DNA of 64,000 nt from an uncultured Parabacteroides sp. Its GTDB lineage: Bacteria > Bacteroidota > Bacteroidia > Bacteroidales > Tannerellaceae. The translations under genes were made by a program, and so were the position numbers. The DNA lies in assembly GCF_905196875.1 (NCBI RefSeq), contig NZ_CAJJWO010000006.1, positions 1-64,000 of the forward strand. Reading direction: 5' to 3'. Positions 1 to 10,163 of this stretch are shown one piece after another (position 1 is the first letter of the stretch; the number at the start of each line of letters is the position of its first letter). The notes beneath the pieces were generated by a model, which worked only from the letters and a program-made list of their open reading frames with translations, was not told the DNA's origin and did no database searches.

Positions 1-435
1 CGGGATGGTTTGATTAATTATTAATTCGTCCCGATTTTAACGGGACACTAATGAATTCTCTTAATAGACCGTATGTTCCCATTTTGAAACATTTCGCTAT
101 TAAGTCTAATTGTTAACCAAAGATGTCTGAATATGATATTGATGTATAGCGAGTTGCATTGGCTTGTAGGATTGATTACCTGATATTAATATGAACGGGT
201 AGGTTATTTCCGATAATGTGGTTTGCAAAGAATGTTCCTGTTGTCTCTTCGTAATAAAGATTGCACTTTGTTAAGTTATGAGGATGATAAAATCTAAGTT
301 TTTTATGATTCGGTAGTATTCACTTTAATATAGATTGCCTATGATTATGAATTTTTAAATCCAATGTTTAGAATCGGATATCTAATAGTATCCATTGTGT
401 TTTTTAACCTTATATTCATTTAACAACAGACAAAA
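1..435. other. Upstream region of first SusC gene, no gene seen
   Basis: AT-rich stretch without a supported gene. It contains a small hairpin at 28-46 (GTCCCG / CGGGAC around a 7-nt loop), which may belong to the end of a transcription unit outside the window. A tentative promoter is TTG at 241-243, 19 nt, then GCACTTTG at 263-270: the spacing fits the Bacteroides sigma-ABfr pattern but the first two bases of the -7 box do not. It would give a leader of about 160 nt to the SusC gene. Confidence 0.4.
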
Positions 436-3400
436 ATGAAAGAATCTATTTTAGATGTACATTTAGAAAAATGTCGTGCTAAAAGCAATTTACTCAGAAT
501 GTTAACCTTATTGCTTTTTGCATTATGCACAACGACTGTATTTGCTCAACAGAAAAATATCAGGGGAACTGTTATAGACGCCTCAGGTGATCCTCTTATC
601 GGTGTAAATGTTTCAGTAAAAGGAACTACGATCGGTATTATAACTGATATGGATGGTAAATATCAACTGGAAGTACCGGCCAATGCTACACTTGTCTTTT
701 CTTATATCGGTTACCAGACGCAGGAGATTGCGGCAGGTACTCAATCATCGATCAATGTAACATTAAAAGAAGACACTCAGAAACTGGACGAGGTTGTAGT
801 AGTCGGTTATGGAGTACAAAAAAAGGTAACGGTGACAGGTGCTGTTGCCAGTGTCTCGGGGGAGGAGCTAAAAGCGTCTCCGACAACAAACTTATCAAAC
901 GGTATGGTTGGTCGTATGCCTGGGGTTATCGGCTTTCAAACAGCAGACGAACCGGGCGGTGGCGGAACAACAATCCGTATACGTGGTACTAATTCCCTGG
1001 GAAGTAATGACCCGTTGGTAGTGATCGATGGTGTTCCTGATCGTGATGGAGGTATGAACCGTTTGAATCCGACTGAAATTGAATCTATCTCTGTTTTGAA
1101 AGATGCTGCCGCTGCTATTTATGGGGCTCGTGCTGCCAATGGTGTGGTTTTAATTACGACAAAGCGCGGTAAAGAAGGTAAGCCAGTTGTTTCATTCAAC
1201 GCAAGTGCCGGTTTCTCGAAACCAACTCGTTTACCAAAGATGACGAACTCCTATGAATATGCTACAATGCTGAACGAAGTGCTTCCTGGTTCTTTCTCTG
1301 ATGAACAAATCGAAGGCTTCCGTACACACGCTGATCCATGGAGATATCCGGATACAGATTGGTTTGGTGAAATTGTTAAACCAGCTTCTCCTCTGTACCG
1401 GGCTGATATAGGTGTATCCGGAGGTACGGATAAAGTAAAGTATTATGTCAACTTCGGAGCTAATGGCGAAGACGGTCTGTATAAAAACTCCGCTAACCGT
1501 TACGATCAGTATAGTTTACGTACAAACTTGGATGTTAAAACTAGTCAGTATGTTGATTTCCAGATTGGAACAACTGCCCGCTTGGAGGATACCAAATATC
1601 CGGCTAAAGGTGCCGGTGATATCTTCGGTAGTGCACGTCGTACCCGTCCGGATCAACCGGCCTGGTGGCCGACAGGAGAGCCGGGTCCGGCTATTGAACG
1701 TGGTGATAATCCAGCCGTAACAAGTACGGATCTGGCAGGTTTCGACCACTATAAAAACCAGTATATCCAGAACAACTTGGCTGTAAATGTTAAAGTTCCC
1801 TGGATTGAAGGCTTGACGTTACGTGGCAATGCTTCTTATGATATCCATTTTATGAATCGTAGAAAAATGCAAAAACCGGTTTACCTGTATTCTTGGGATG
1901 GAGTGAACGAGAGCAGTGAAGGATTGAATGCTTCCAAGCAGTGGATCGATGCACCGACATTAGAGCGTAAGCATACCGAGCAACTAGGTTGGATGCTAAA
2001 CGGTTTGATCGACTACAATCGCACATTTGGACAGCATACTCTCGGTGTAACGTTCGGTATGGAAGGTCAAAAAAAACAATATGAGGAGACTTTAGCTTAT
2101 CGCCAGGGTTTCATCTCTGATAGTAAACCTGAGCTGAATCTTGGTGGTGAAGAAGGGCAAATGGCAAACGGTTATTCTTGGAAAGAAACTCGTTTGAACT
2201 ATTTTGGCCGTGTGTCTTACAACTATTTAGAACGTTATTTATTTGAGTTCGTTTGGCGTGTCGATGGTTCTTACCGTTTCCCGAAAGATGAACGTTACGG
2301 TTTCTTTCCTGGTGTATCGTTGGCATGGCGTGCATCTGAAGAGGGATGGTGGAAGGAGAATATTCGTTTCATAGACTATTTCAAACTGCGTGGTTCTGTT
2401 TCGCAGACAGGTAATGATGCTCTTGTGGATTCAGATGGTAATTATGATCATTCTATTCAATATTTGACGACATATGCATTCAACAATGCAGGTACAACAT
2501 TTGGAGGAATTGAGAATAAACGTCTATATCCAAGTCGTACTCCGAATCCGAATATCACATGGGAAGTAGGAACAACTTACAATGTAGGTCTGGATCTTAA
2601 ATTCTTGCAGAACCGTTTAAGTTGGGAAACAGATATCTTTTATCATAAACGTACAAATATGTTGATATCACGTAATGCATCCCTGTCGGAAATCACCGGT
2701 ATTACTCTGCCTCGTGAAAACTTAGGTGAAATGAAGAACCGTGGTTTCGAATCTTTAGTTAGCTGGCAGGATAAGATAGGTCAGGTAGAATATGGGGTGG
2801 CTTTGAATATGACTTATGCAAGAAACAAGATCACTTTCTGGGATGAAGTACAGAACGTGCCTGAATATCAGTTCTCGACGGGTAGACCCGTAGGTAGCCG
2901 TAATTTGTTATACTATGTAGCGGATGGTATTTTCCGTAACCAGGCTGAAATAGATGAGGCGAGGGCTAAAGGGTTATTATACTCAGACAATACAGTTCCG
3001 GGTGATATTCGTTTCAAAGATATGAACGGGGATGGTAAGATCGACGGTTTGGATCGTGTTCGTCCGGATAAGAATCAGGAGCCGCGATTCGTTGCTGGTC
3101 TGACGCTGACGGCTAAATGGAAAGGCTGGGATGTGATGCTGTTATTCCAAGGGGCGACAGGTGCTCAGGTTTATATCGAAACTTGGTCTGGTTTGGTCGG
3201 AAACTACCTAAAGAGTGATTACGAAAAGCGTTGGACACCGGAGAATCCGAACTCGGAAGGTCCGCGTGCATGGGATCGTGAAAACCAATACTGGATTAAC
3301 AATGATAATACATATTTCCTGAGAAACGCTGATTATTTGCGCCTGAAAAATGCTGAACTCGGTTATACTTTCCGTTTCGAAGGATTGAAGAAAGCGGGTA

Positions 3401-3546
3401 TTTCAAATTTACGCCTCTATGCGAACGGTAGTAACTTGTTTACTATTGATGGTGTAAAGGATGCCGACCCGGAACAACGTGATGGTAGTATCGGTGGTTA
3501 TCCCTTAAGAAAAATTATCAACTTCGGAGTTCAAGCAACATTTTAA
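436..3546 (+). CDS. SusC/RagA-family TonB-linked outer-membrane receptor
   Basis: This 1036-residue protein is the outer-membrane barrel half of a SusCD glycan importer. It begins with a signal peptide ending near residue 38 (VFAQQ). A carboxypeptidase-regulatory-like domain (about 41-115, GTVIDASGDPLIGVNV) follows, then a TonB-box-like stretch (LDEVVVVGYG), the plug (IRIRGTNSLGSNDPLVVIDG) and a barrel to a C-terminal phenylalanine (QATF). There is no STN domain, so it is unlikely to be controlled by a FecR/sigma pair, unlike the receptor at 47073. The SusD partner starts 12 nt downstream, so the two are surely co-transcribed. Family assignment is secure. The substrate cannot be read from the sequence; the downstream GH2 enzyme suggests a galactoside-containing glycan (inference). 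Confidence 0.95.
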   Translation: MKESILDVHLEKCRAKSNLLRMLTLLLFALCTTTVFAQQKNIRGTVIDASGDPLIGVNVSVKGTTIGIITDMDGKYQLEVPANATLVFSYIGYQTQEIAAGTQSSINVTLKEDTQKLDEVVVVGYGVQKKVTVTGAVASVSGEELKASPTTNLSNGMVGRMPGVIGFQTADEPGGGGTTIRIRGTNSLGSNDPLVVIDGVPDRDGGMNRLNPTEIESISVLKDAAAAIYGARAANGVVLITTKRGKEGKPVVSFNASAGFSKPTRLPKMTNSYEYATMLNEVLPGSFSDEQIEGFRTHADPWRYPDTDWFGEIVKPASPLYRADIGVSGGTDKVKYYVNFGANGEDGLYKNSANRYDQYSLRTNLDVKTSQYVDFQIGTTARLEDTKYPAKGAGDIFGSARRTRPDQPAWWPTGEPGPAIERGDNPAVTSTDLAGFDHYKNQYIQNNLAVNVKVPWIEGLTLRGNASYDIHFMNRRKMQKPVYLYSWDGVNESSEGLNASKQWIDAPTLERKHTEQLGWMLNGLIDYNRTFGQHTLGVTFGMEGQKKQYEETLAYRQGFISDSKPELNLGGEEGQMANGYSWKETRLNYFGRVSYNYLERYLFEFVWRVDGSYRFPKDERYGFFPGVSLAWRASEEGWWKENIRFIDYFKLRGSVSQTGNDALVDSDGNYDHSIQYLTTYAFNNAGTTFGGIENKRLYPSRTPNPNITWEVGTTYNVGLDLKFLQNRLSWETDIFYHKRTNMLISRNASLSEITGITLPRENLGEMKNRGFESLVSWQDKIGQVEYGVALNMTYARNKITFWDEVQNVPEYQFSTGRPVGSRNLLYYVADGIFRNQAEIDEARAKGLLYSDNTVPGDIRFKDMNGDGKIDGLDRVRPDKNQEPRFVAGLTLTAKWKGWDVMLLFQGATGAQVYIETWSGLVGNYLKSDYEKRWTPENPNSEGPRAWDRENQYWINNDNTYFLRNADYLRLKNAELGYTFRFEGLKKAGISNLRLYANGSNLFTIDGVKDADPEQRDGSIGGYPLRKIINFGVQATF

Positions 3547-3558
3547 AACGTAATTATT

Positions 3559-5493
3559 ATGAAGACGAAACTAAAATATATTTGTCTTTCGGCAGTAGTC
3601 GGACTGACATTTTCACTCACTTCATGTTCGGACTTTATGGAACTGACACCGGAAGACCAATATGACGAAACTGCCGTTTGGGCGGATGCGGATTTGACTA
3701 AAAGCGTTGTGAATGATGTCTACTCGTATGTATGTGACATCGCACAAGAAGTGAATACTTCTGCCTGGTCGGATGATGCTTTCTTTACGCATGTATATGG
3801 ATGTCGTGATATAAACGAAGCTACCGTTTCCCCAAGTAATCTGGCTGCTTATGATCGTGATGACTGTCCATTCAAATGGAGTAAACAATATAAAGGTATC
3901 TATCGAGCCAATCTGGTGTTGGAGAATATCGACAATGTGCCTGAAAAAACAGGTGTAGACCTAAATGTTTTGAAAGGGGAAACTTATTTTCTCCGGGCAT
4001 ATATTTATACGGAGCTTCTCCGTGGCTTCGGCGGGGTACCTATCGTAGATAAGGTGTACTCTATCGAAGAGGCTGCCGACCTGAGCTTGTCGCGTGCGAA
4101 TGTCGCTGATGTTATGGATTTTATCCTAAAGGATATAGAGTTGGCCGTTAGTTTGCTTCCGGAAGAACAAACCGGTGCAAACTTGGGGCGTGCAACAAAG
4201 GGAGCTGCCAAAGCTTTAAAGGCTCGTGTATTGCTACACGTTGCCAGTCCTTTATTTGCGGATCGCTCTGTCAATACGTTGGAATGTAACCAGTATAAAG
4301 GCGATCGCCAAGCTTTGTATCAACAGGCTCTAGATGCGGCAAAAGAAGTAATCAATAATGGCCCTTATTCGTTGATTGACTGTAATGCTGGTACCATCAA
4401 GGAAATTGCAGACAATTTCCACAATATCATTATCACAAACAATGATGAAACGATCTGGGCAAAACAGTATGTAAATAAAGATCAGAATGCTGACAACTGG
4501 GTTCGTAACCGTGTCGCCTTATTGCATGGTCCGAACGGTTACCACAACTGGGCTGGAACTGCTCCTACGCATGATCTGGTCATGGCGTTTGAAACAGAAG
4601 ACGGAACGTTTCCAAATACTCTGCTAAAAGCAGGAGATGAAACGACTATAAATCCGTATACAAACCGTGAACCACGTTTCTATGCGACAATCGGTTATGA
4701 CGGAGCAGAATGGGGACGTCCCAGAGCTGCCGATGGAGCTGTGTTTGATGCCACTCCGTTGGGGAATCTGCAATTCGGTTATTATGAATTAAGTAGCGGT
4801 GGTTCAAAAGTCGATGCTATACAATCTGTGGATGACGAGAATAGCCCGATCAAAACACAGTCATTTAACGGAATGACTGGTGTAGATACCCGTATGTCGC
4901 AGATAGAAAACTGGAACGGTACATACACAGGTTATTTGGAAAAGAAATTGATTGATGGTACTGTTTCTGCGACTGAACATAACTTCCAGACTAATCCGAT
5001 GCCGTATATCCGTTTGGCCGAAATGTACTTGGTTGCAGCTGAAGCCTGCATTGAATTGAATAAGCTGGATGAAGCGTCTACTTATCTGGATGCACTCCGT
5101 GGGCGTATCGGGCGTCCTGATACAAAGGCTACTTTAGCCGTTCGTGGACAGACTTTCAATCAGAACGACTTACGTGAGTTTTTACGTCGGGAACGTCGTG
5201 TCGAACTGGCTTATGAAGAATCTCGTTATTACGATGTACGTCGTTGGATGATAGCTCCGGAAACAAGCAGTAAAAAGTTGACGGGTATCACTATTGTAGG
5301 TCGTTTGAAACCGGGTAAGACTGCAACGTTGCCTTATGTACATGATGAAGATGTTTATAACTATACCTGGACCGTCCTCAATCTGAACTACATTGAGAAA
5401 CGTAAATGGGATAACAAAATGTATTTTGCTCCTATCAAACTGGAGGAGACATTACGTAATCCGGCATTGGAGCAGAATCCGGGTTTCAAATAG
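3559..5493 (+). CDS. SusD/RagB-family surface glycan-binding lipoprotein
   Basis: The 644-residue lipoprotein forms the lid of the SusC pore. The signal peptide ends in a lipobox with the modified cysteine at residue 23 (SLTSC), followed by SDFMELTPEDQY, typical of SusD N-termini. A SusD-like N-terminal region and TPR-type helices follow (KGETYFLRAYIYTELLRGFGGVPIV and the later ATKGAAKALKARVLLHVASPL). The conserved C-terminal part includes IRLAEMYLVAAEACIELNKLDEA and RRERRVELAYEESRYYDVRRW, and the end (ALEQNPGFK) is the usual SusD ending. It lies 12 nt after the SusC gene. A hairpin at 5522-5567 probably ends this transcript. Confidence 0.95.
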   Translation: MKTKLKYICLSAVVGLTFSLTSCSDFMELTPEDQYDETAVWADADLTKSVVNDVYSYVCDIAQEVNTSAWSDDAFFTHVYGCRDINEATVSPSNLAAYDRDDCPFKWSKQYKGIYRANLVLENIDNVPEKTGVDLNVLKGETYFLRAYIYTELLRGFGGVPIVDKVYSIEEAADLSLSRANVADVMDFILKDIELAVSLLPEEQTGANLGRATKGAAKALKARVLLHVASPLFADRSVNTLECNQYKGDRQALYQQALDAAKEVINNGPYSLIDCNAGTIKEIADNFHNIIITNNDETIWAKQYVNKDQNADNWVRNRVALLHGPNGYHNWAGTAPTHDLVMAFETEDGTFPNTLLKAGDETTINPYTNREPRFYATIGYDGAEWGRPRAADGAVFDATPLGNLQFGYYELSSGGSKVDAIQSVDDENSPIKTQSFNGMTGVDTRMSQIENWNGTYTGYLEKKLIDGTVSATEHNFQTNPMPYIRLAEMYLVAAEACIELNKLDEASTYLDALRGRIGRPDTKATLAVRGQTFNQNDLREFLRRERRVELAYEESRYYDVRRWMIAPETSSKKLTGITIVGRLKPGKTATLPYVHDEDVYNYTWTVLNLNYIEKRKWDNKMYFAPIKLEETLRNPALEQNPGFK

Positions 5494-5521
5494 CAACATA
5501 AAGGTCTATTAAAGTATTATT

Positions 5522-5567
5522 ATGGCACGTTGATCACGCAGGTTACTCTGTGGTATCAGCGTGCCAT
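5522..5567 (+). terminator. Hairpin after SusCD pair
   Basis: ATGGCACG (5522-5529) pairs perfectly with CGTGCCAT (5560-5567), and the stem can extend imperfectly inward (TTGATCAC against GTGGTATCA). There is no strong T-run, so it may be an RNA 3'-end stabiliser rather than a strict intrinsic terminator. Confidence 0.55.
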
Positions 5568-5646
5568 GTATACAATTGAGTAGGTAAAGGAAGCGGAGCA
5601 ATAGCTGTTTATAGATCAATATCAAATATTAATATTACGAAATTTA

Positions 5647-5676
5647 TTGTACATATTACAGCATTTTGTAACTTTG
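5647..5676 (+). promoter_or_regulatory. Bacteroides-type promoter for oxidoreductase/GH2 genes
   Basis: TTG at 5647-5649 and TAACTTTG at 5669-5676 are separated by 19 nt, matching the -33/-7 pattern (TTTG, 19-21 nt, TAnnTTTG). It is placed 39 nt before the ATG at 5716. This suggests the oxidoreductase and beta-galactosidase genes are transcribed separately from the SusCD pair. Confidence 0.65.
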
Positions 5677-5715
5677 GGCAATCTCTCAATTCGTAATTCG
5701 TAAAATAGTATTATC

Positions 5716-6882
5716 ATGAAAAACAGAAAGCTAAGAATGGGCATGGTAGGCGGTGGTAGCGATGCTTTTATTGGAGCTATCCATCGTCGTGCGGCCTTTA
5801 TGGACAATCAGATTGAATTAGTTTGCGGATGTTTCAGCGTAGACCCTGAAATATCTAAAAGTTCCGGACTCTCTTATTTCTTGCCGGAAGACCGTATTTA
5901 CAGTACTTATCAGGAAATGTTCGAGCATGAAATGACTTTGCCGGAAGGAGAACGGATGGATTTTGTAACTATAGTGACTCCCAACCGTTGGCATTTCGAG
6001 CCGGCTATGATGGCTTTGGAAAGAGGTTTCCATGTTGTGGTGGACAAGCCGATGACCTTCTCATTGGAAGAAGCCAAACAATTACAGAAGAAAGTGGAAG
6101 AAACCGGACTCGTGCTGGCTCTTACCCATGTTTATTCCGCTTATCCCGCTGTGAAAGAAGCGAAAGCCCGTATTGCCAGAGGTGATCTGGGTAAATTGCG
6201 CCGCGTGTATGTGGAATATCTGCAAGGGTGGCTATCCGACCGTATCGAGTTGCAAGGTGGTAATAATGCCGGATGGCGTACAGACCCTAAACGCTCGGGT
6301 AAAGCCGGTTGTATCGGTGATATCGGTACACATGTCTGGCATCTGAGTGAATATATAACAGGTCTTAAAGTGCAGGAAGTCTGTGCCGACCTGAATGCTT
6401 TTGTACCCGGACGTCCGATCGATGACGATGGTGCCGCTTTCATGCGCTATGAGAACGGGGTAGTAGGTACGCTGACAGCTTCACAGGTTGCTGCCGGAGA
6501 AGAAAATAATATCCGTATCCGTATCTATGGAGACAAAGGTGGTCTGGAATGGCAGCAACAGGAACCGAACACTTTGTTTGCTAAATGGACCGACAAGCCG
6601 ACAGAGGTCATCCGGATGGGGAACAATGGATTTATAAGCGATACAGCCAAGATGAATACCCGAACACCAGGCGGACACCCCGAAGGTTTTATCGAAGCAT
6701 TTGCCAATATATACAGAAACTTCGCCCATACCGTAATGAGTATCAAGAAAGGAGAGCAGCCCTGTGAAGAATGTCTGGATTTCCCGACCGTATACGATGG
6801 AGTAAGAGGTATGCAATTCATTGAAACAATGGTGGAAGCCGGTTACAATGAGAATGTGAAATGGCAGAAGTGGGTAGATTGA
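5716..6882 (+). CDS. Gfo/Idh/MocA-family NAD(P)-dependent sugar oxidoreductase, cytosolic
   Basis: A 388-residue dehydrogenase with an N-terminal Rossmann fold (MGMVGGGSDAFIGAIH, residues about 9-25) and the family's EKP-like motif as VDKPMTF near residue 112. The substrate domain contains GCIGDIGTHVWHLSEY, where Asp and His fit the catalytic pair of the family. No signal peptide is present, so it acts in the cytoplasm, unlike the Tat-exported relative at 11796. It is followed 31 nt later by the GH2 gene. Members oxidise or reduce sugars and inositols; the exact substrate is unknown. A role in processing a sugar imported by the SusCD system is inferred from position. Confidence 0.88.
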   Translation: MKNRKLRMGMVGGGSDAFIGAIHRRAAFMDNQIELVCGCFSVDPEISKSSGLSYFLPEDRIYSTYQEMFEHEMTLPEGERMDFVTIVTPNRWHFEPAMMALERGFHVVVDKPMTFSLEEAKQLQKKVEETGLVLALTHVYSAYPAVKEAKARIARGDLGKLRRVYVEYLQGWLSDRIELQGGNNAGWRTDPKRSGKAGCIGDIGTHVWHLSEYITGLKVQEVCADLNAFVPGRPIDDDGAAFMRYENGVVGTLTASQVAAGEENNIRIRIYGDKGGLEWQQQEPNTLFAKWTDKPTEVIRMGNNGFISDTAKMNTRTPGGHPEGFIEAFANIYRNFAHTVMSIKKGEQPCEECLDFPTVYDGVRGMQFIETMVEAGYNENVKWQKWVD

Positions 6883-6913
6883 TCGTGCACAAATATTGAA
6901 AACCTAATATCAA

Positions 6914-9900
6914 ATGAAATTAAAAATGCTAGCTTGCTGTTGTTCCCTGATCGGAGTGACAGCATTCGCTCAAAAGAATGAGTGGAAGGATCCCAACGTT
7001 AATGAGGTAAACCGTGCTCCGATGCATACCAATTATTTTGCGTATGAAACGGAGGATGCAGCGTTAAAAGGATGTAAAGAATCATCCGGAAATTTTATGA
7101 CCCTGAACGGAACCTGGAAATTTAACTGGGTGAAGGATGCGGATGCCCGTCCAACTGATTTTTATCAGGTGAATTTTAACGACAAAGGTTGGGCGAATAT
7201 GCCTGTCCCCGGTGTGTGGGAACTGAATGGTTTCGGTGATCCTATTTATGTAAATGTAGGATATGCGTGGAGAAACCAGTTCAAGAATAATCCTCCCGAA
7301 GTTCCTGTAGAAAACAATCATGTCGGTTCCTACCGTAAGGAAATTATTGTTCCGGCAGACTGGAAAGGCAAAGAGATTTTCGCTCATTTCGGTTCTGTAA
7401 CATCGAATATGTATCTGTGGGTGAACGGTCAATACGTAGGATACAGTGAAGACAGTAAGTTGGAAGCAGAATTCAACCTGACCAAATATCTGAAACCCGG
7501 GAAGAACCTGATCGCATTCCAGGTATTCCGCTGGTGCGACGGTACTTATCTGGAAGACCAGGACTTCCTGCGTCTGTCGGGAGTTGGACGGGATTGTTTC
7601 CTGTATGCCCGCAATCCGAAACAGATCCAGGATATCCGCGTGACTCCGGATCTGGATGCACAGTATAAGGATGCTACATTAAATATAGCACTGAACCTGA
7701 AAGGTAGTGGTGTTGTAGATGTGAAATTGCTGGATAAACAAGGTAATTCGGTAGCTACAACAACATTGAAAGGCTCAGGTAAAGTATCTGCCGATATGGC
7801 TGTTGCCAATCCGTTGAAATGGACGGCTGAAACACCGAATTTGTATACCTTGGTTGCTACTTTGAAGGATGGCGGTAAAGATTTGGAAGTGATTCCTGTA
7901 AAAGTCGGTTTCCGTAAGATCGAACTGAAAGGCGGTCAGATACTGGTGAACGGCCAGCCTGTATTGTTTAAGGGCGCAGACCGTCATGAAATGGATCCGG
8001 ACGGTGGTTACGTGGTGTCACGTGAGCGTATGTTGCAGGATATCAAAGTGATGAAAGAATTCAACCTCAATGCGGTTCGTACCTGTCACTATCCGGATGC
8101 CAATCTGTGGTATGACCTGTGCGACGAATATGGTATATATGTAGTGGCAGAAGCTAACGTAGAATCTCACGGTATGGGATACGGTGAAGAAACATTGGCT
8201 AAGAACCCGCTGTATGCCAAAGCACACATGGAACGTAACCAGCGTAATGTACAACGTGGTTTCAATCATCCGTCTATTATTTTCTGGTCGCTGGGTAACG
8301 AAGCCGGTTTCGGTCCGAACTTTGAAGCATGTTATACCTGGATCAAGAACGAAGACAAGAGCCGTGCCGTTCAGTACGAACAAGCTCGTACGAATGAGTT
8401 CACAGATATCTATTGCCCGATGTATCTGGGGTATGAAAGAAGTGAAGAGTATTGCAAAGGTGATATCGACAAACCGCTTATTCAATGTGAATATGCTCAT
8501 GCAATGGGTAACTCGCAGGGAGGATTTAAAGAATACTGGGATATTATCCGCAAATATCCGAAATACCAGGGCGGTTTCATCTGGGACTTCGTGGATCAGT
8601 CATTACGTATGAAAAAGGATGGTGTGGAAGTTTACGGTTATGGTGGCGACTTCAATCGCTATGATGCTTCCGATAATAACTTCCTCGATAACGGTTTGAT
8701 CAGCCCGGATCGTAAACCAAATCCGCATATGCACGAAGTTGGCCATATCTACCAGTCTATCTGGGTAACTCCTTCTGACCTGGCTAATGGCGTCGTGAAT
8801 GTGTATAACGAAAATTTCTTCCGTGATTTGAGTAGCTACTATGCTGAATGGGAATTGCTGGCTAACGGAGAAGTGGTTCAGACAGGTATGATCAAGGATT
8901 TGGAAGTTGCTCCGCAGCAAACCAAATCAGTTAAACTGAATTACAGTACGGACGGTATTTGTAAATGCAAGGAACTCCTGCTGAATGTGGCATTCAAGTT
9001 GAAGAAAGCGGAAACAATGCTTCCGGCCGGTTATACAGTTGCAAAGAATCAGCTGGTGGTTCGTCCGTACGAAGCTCCGGAACTGAAGCTGGCTAATGTT
9101 GAAAAAGTAAACATTGCAACGGTTATTCCTACTATAAAGGAAAACGATTACAATTACCTGATCGTACAGGGTGAGAACTTCCGTATCGAATTCAACAAAC
9201 ATGACGGCTTCCTTTGCAAGTATGATGTGAAAGGACAGGCTATGATGGATGAAGGCGGCAAACTGACACCCAACTTCTGGCGTGCCCCGACCGATAACGA
9301 TATGGGTGCCGGACTGCAGAATAAATATGCTGCCTGGAAACAACCGGGTCTGAAACTGACTTCGTTGACCAATAAGATCGAAAACGGTCAGGCTGTTGTT
9401 AATGCTGAATATACAATGGATGCTGTTTCTGCCAAATTGTATATCACTTATACGATCAATAACGAAGGTGCCGTGAAAGTATCACAGAAGATGGTTGCCG
9501 ATAAGTCAGCCAAAGTATCTGACATGTTCCGTTTTGGTATGCAGATGCAGATGCCGGAAGAAATGGCACAGATCAAATACTACGGACGTGGCCCATGGGA
9601 AAACTATTCAGACCGTAATAATGTAACTGATCTCGGTCAGTTCTGCCAGACGGTCGACGAACAGTTCTACTCTTATATCCGTCCGCAGGAAACCGGTACG
9701 AAGACCGATATCCGCTGGTGGAAACAAACCAATAAAGGCGGCAATGGTTTGATGTTCGTTGCCGAGGCTCCGTTCTCTGCTTCTGCATTGAATTATTCGA
9801 TCGAGTCGCTCGACGACGGTGCAGAGAAAGATCAGAGACACTCTGAACTGGTGCAAAAGGTTGATTATACAAATCTGTGCATCGATAAAGTACAGATGGG

Positions 9901-10009
9901 GCTGGGTTGTGTGAACAGTTGGGGAGCACTTCCTCTGGAAAAATATCGCTTGCCTTACGGTGATTATGAATTTACTTTTATTATGACACCTATCCAGTCA
10001 AACCTATAA
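6914..10009 (+). CDS. Secreted GH2 beta-galactosidase (LacZ type)
   Basis: A 1031-residue glycoside hydrolase family 2 enzyme of normal LacZ length with a signal peptide ending at TAFAQ (about residue 19), so it is periplasmic or surface-exposed. Order: GH2 sugar-binding domain (NGTWKFNWVKDADARP; VGSYRKEI), immunoglobulin-like domain, TIM barrel (FNLNAVRTCHYPDANLWYDL) and a C-terminal small-chain domain (FRIEFNKHDGFL; NFWRAPTDNDMG). The acid/base is probably Glu463 in SLGNEAGFG and the nucleophile Glu526 in CEYAHAMGNS. It cleaves terminal beta-galactose, and it sits in one likely transcript with the oxidoreductase upstream. Specificity for a particular galactoside or another beta-linked sugar cannot be told. 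Confidence 0.92.
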   Translation: MKLKMLACCCSLIGVTAFAQKNEWKDPNVNEVNRAPMHTNYFAYETEDAALKGCKESSGNFMTLNGTWKFNWVKDADARPTDFYQVNFNDKGWANMPVPGVWELNGFGDPIYVNVGYAWRNQFKNNPPEVPVENNHVGSYRKEIIVPADWKGKEIFAHFGSVTSNMYLWVNGQYVGYSEDSKLEAEFNLTKYLKPGKNLIAFQVFRWCDGTYLEDQDFLRLSGVGRDCFLYARNPKQIQDIRVTPDLDAQYKDATLNIALNLKGSGVVDVKLLDKQGNSVATTTLKGSGKVSADMAVANPLKWTAETPNLYTLVATLKDGGKDLEVIPVKVGFRKIELKGGQILVNGQPVLFKGADRHEMDPDGGYVVSRERMLQDIKVMKEFNLNAVRTCHYPDANLWYDLCDEYGIYVVAEANVESHGMGYGEETLAKNPLYAKAHMERNQRNVQRGFNHPSIIFWSLGNEAGFGPNFEACYTWIKNEDKSRAVQYEQARTNEFTDIYCPMYLGYERSEEYCKGDIDKPLIQCEYAHAMGNSQGGFKEYWDIIRKYPKYQGGFIWDFVDQSLRMKKDGVEVYGYGGDFNRYDASDNNFLDNGLISPDRKPNPHMHEVGHIYQSIWVTPSDLANGVVNVYNENFFRDLSSYYAEWELLANGEVVQTGMIKDLEVAPQQTKSVKLNYSTDGICKCKELLLNVAFKLKKAETMLPAGYTVAKNQLVVRPYEAPELKLANVEKVNIATVIPTIKENDYNYLIVQGENFRIEFNKHDGFLCKYDVKGQAMMDEGGKLTPNFWRAPTDNDMGAGLQNKYAAWKQPGLKLTSLTNKIENGQAVVNAEYTMDAVSAKLYITYTINNEGAVKVSQKMVADKSAKVSDMFRFGMQMQMPEEMAQIKYYGRGPWENYSDRNNVTDLGQFCQTVDEQFYSYIRPQETGTKTDIRWWKQTNKGGNGLMFVAEAPFSASALNYSIESLDDGAEKDQRHSELVQKVDYTNLCIDKVQMGLGCVNSWGALPLEKYRLPYGDYEFTFIMTPIQSNL

Positions 10010-10034
10010 GGTTCTGAATATTATTAAAAAAAGT

Positions 10035-10072
10035 ATAACCGACTTACATATAACGTTAAATAGGTCGGTTAT
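10035..10072 (+). terminator. Terminator after GH2 gene
   Basis: Perfect 9-bp stem ATAACCGAC (10035-10043) / GTCGGTTAT (10064-10072), loop 20 nt, followed by GCTTTCTTTAT. It separates the glycan locus from the cytochrome cluster. Confidence 0.7.
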
Positions 10073-10163
10073 GCTTTCTTTATATTAAGGAAAATACTAC
10101 TTTTATTGCCGATTTTTAAATCTAATCTTAGACTAAGTGTAAAATTTGAATACCATAAAACAG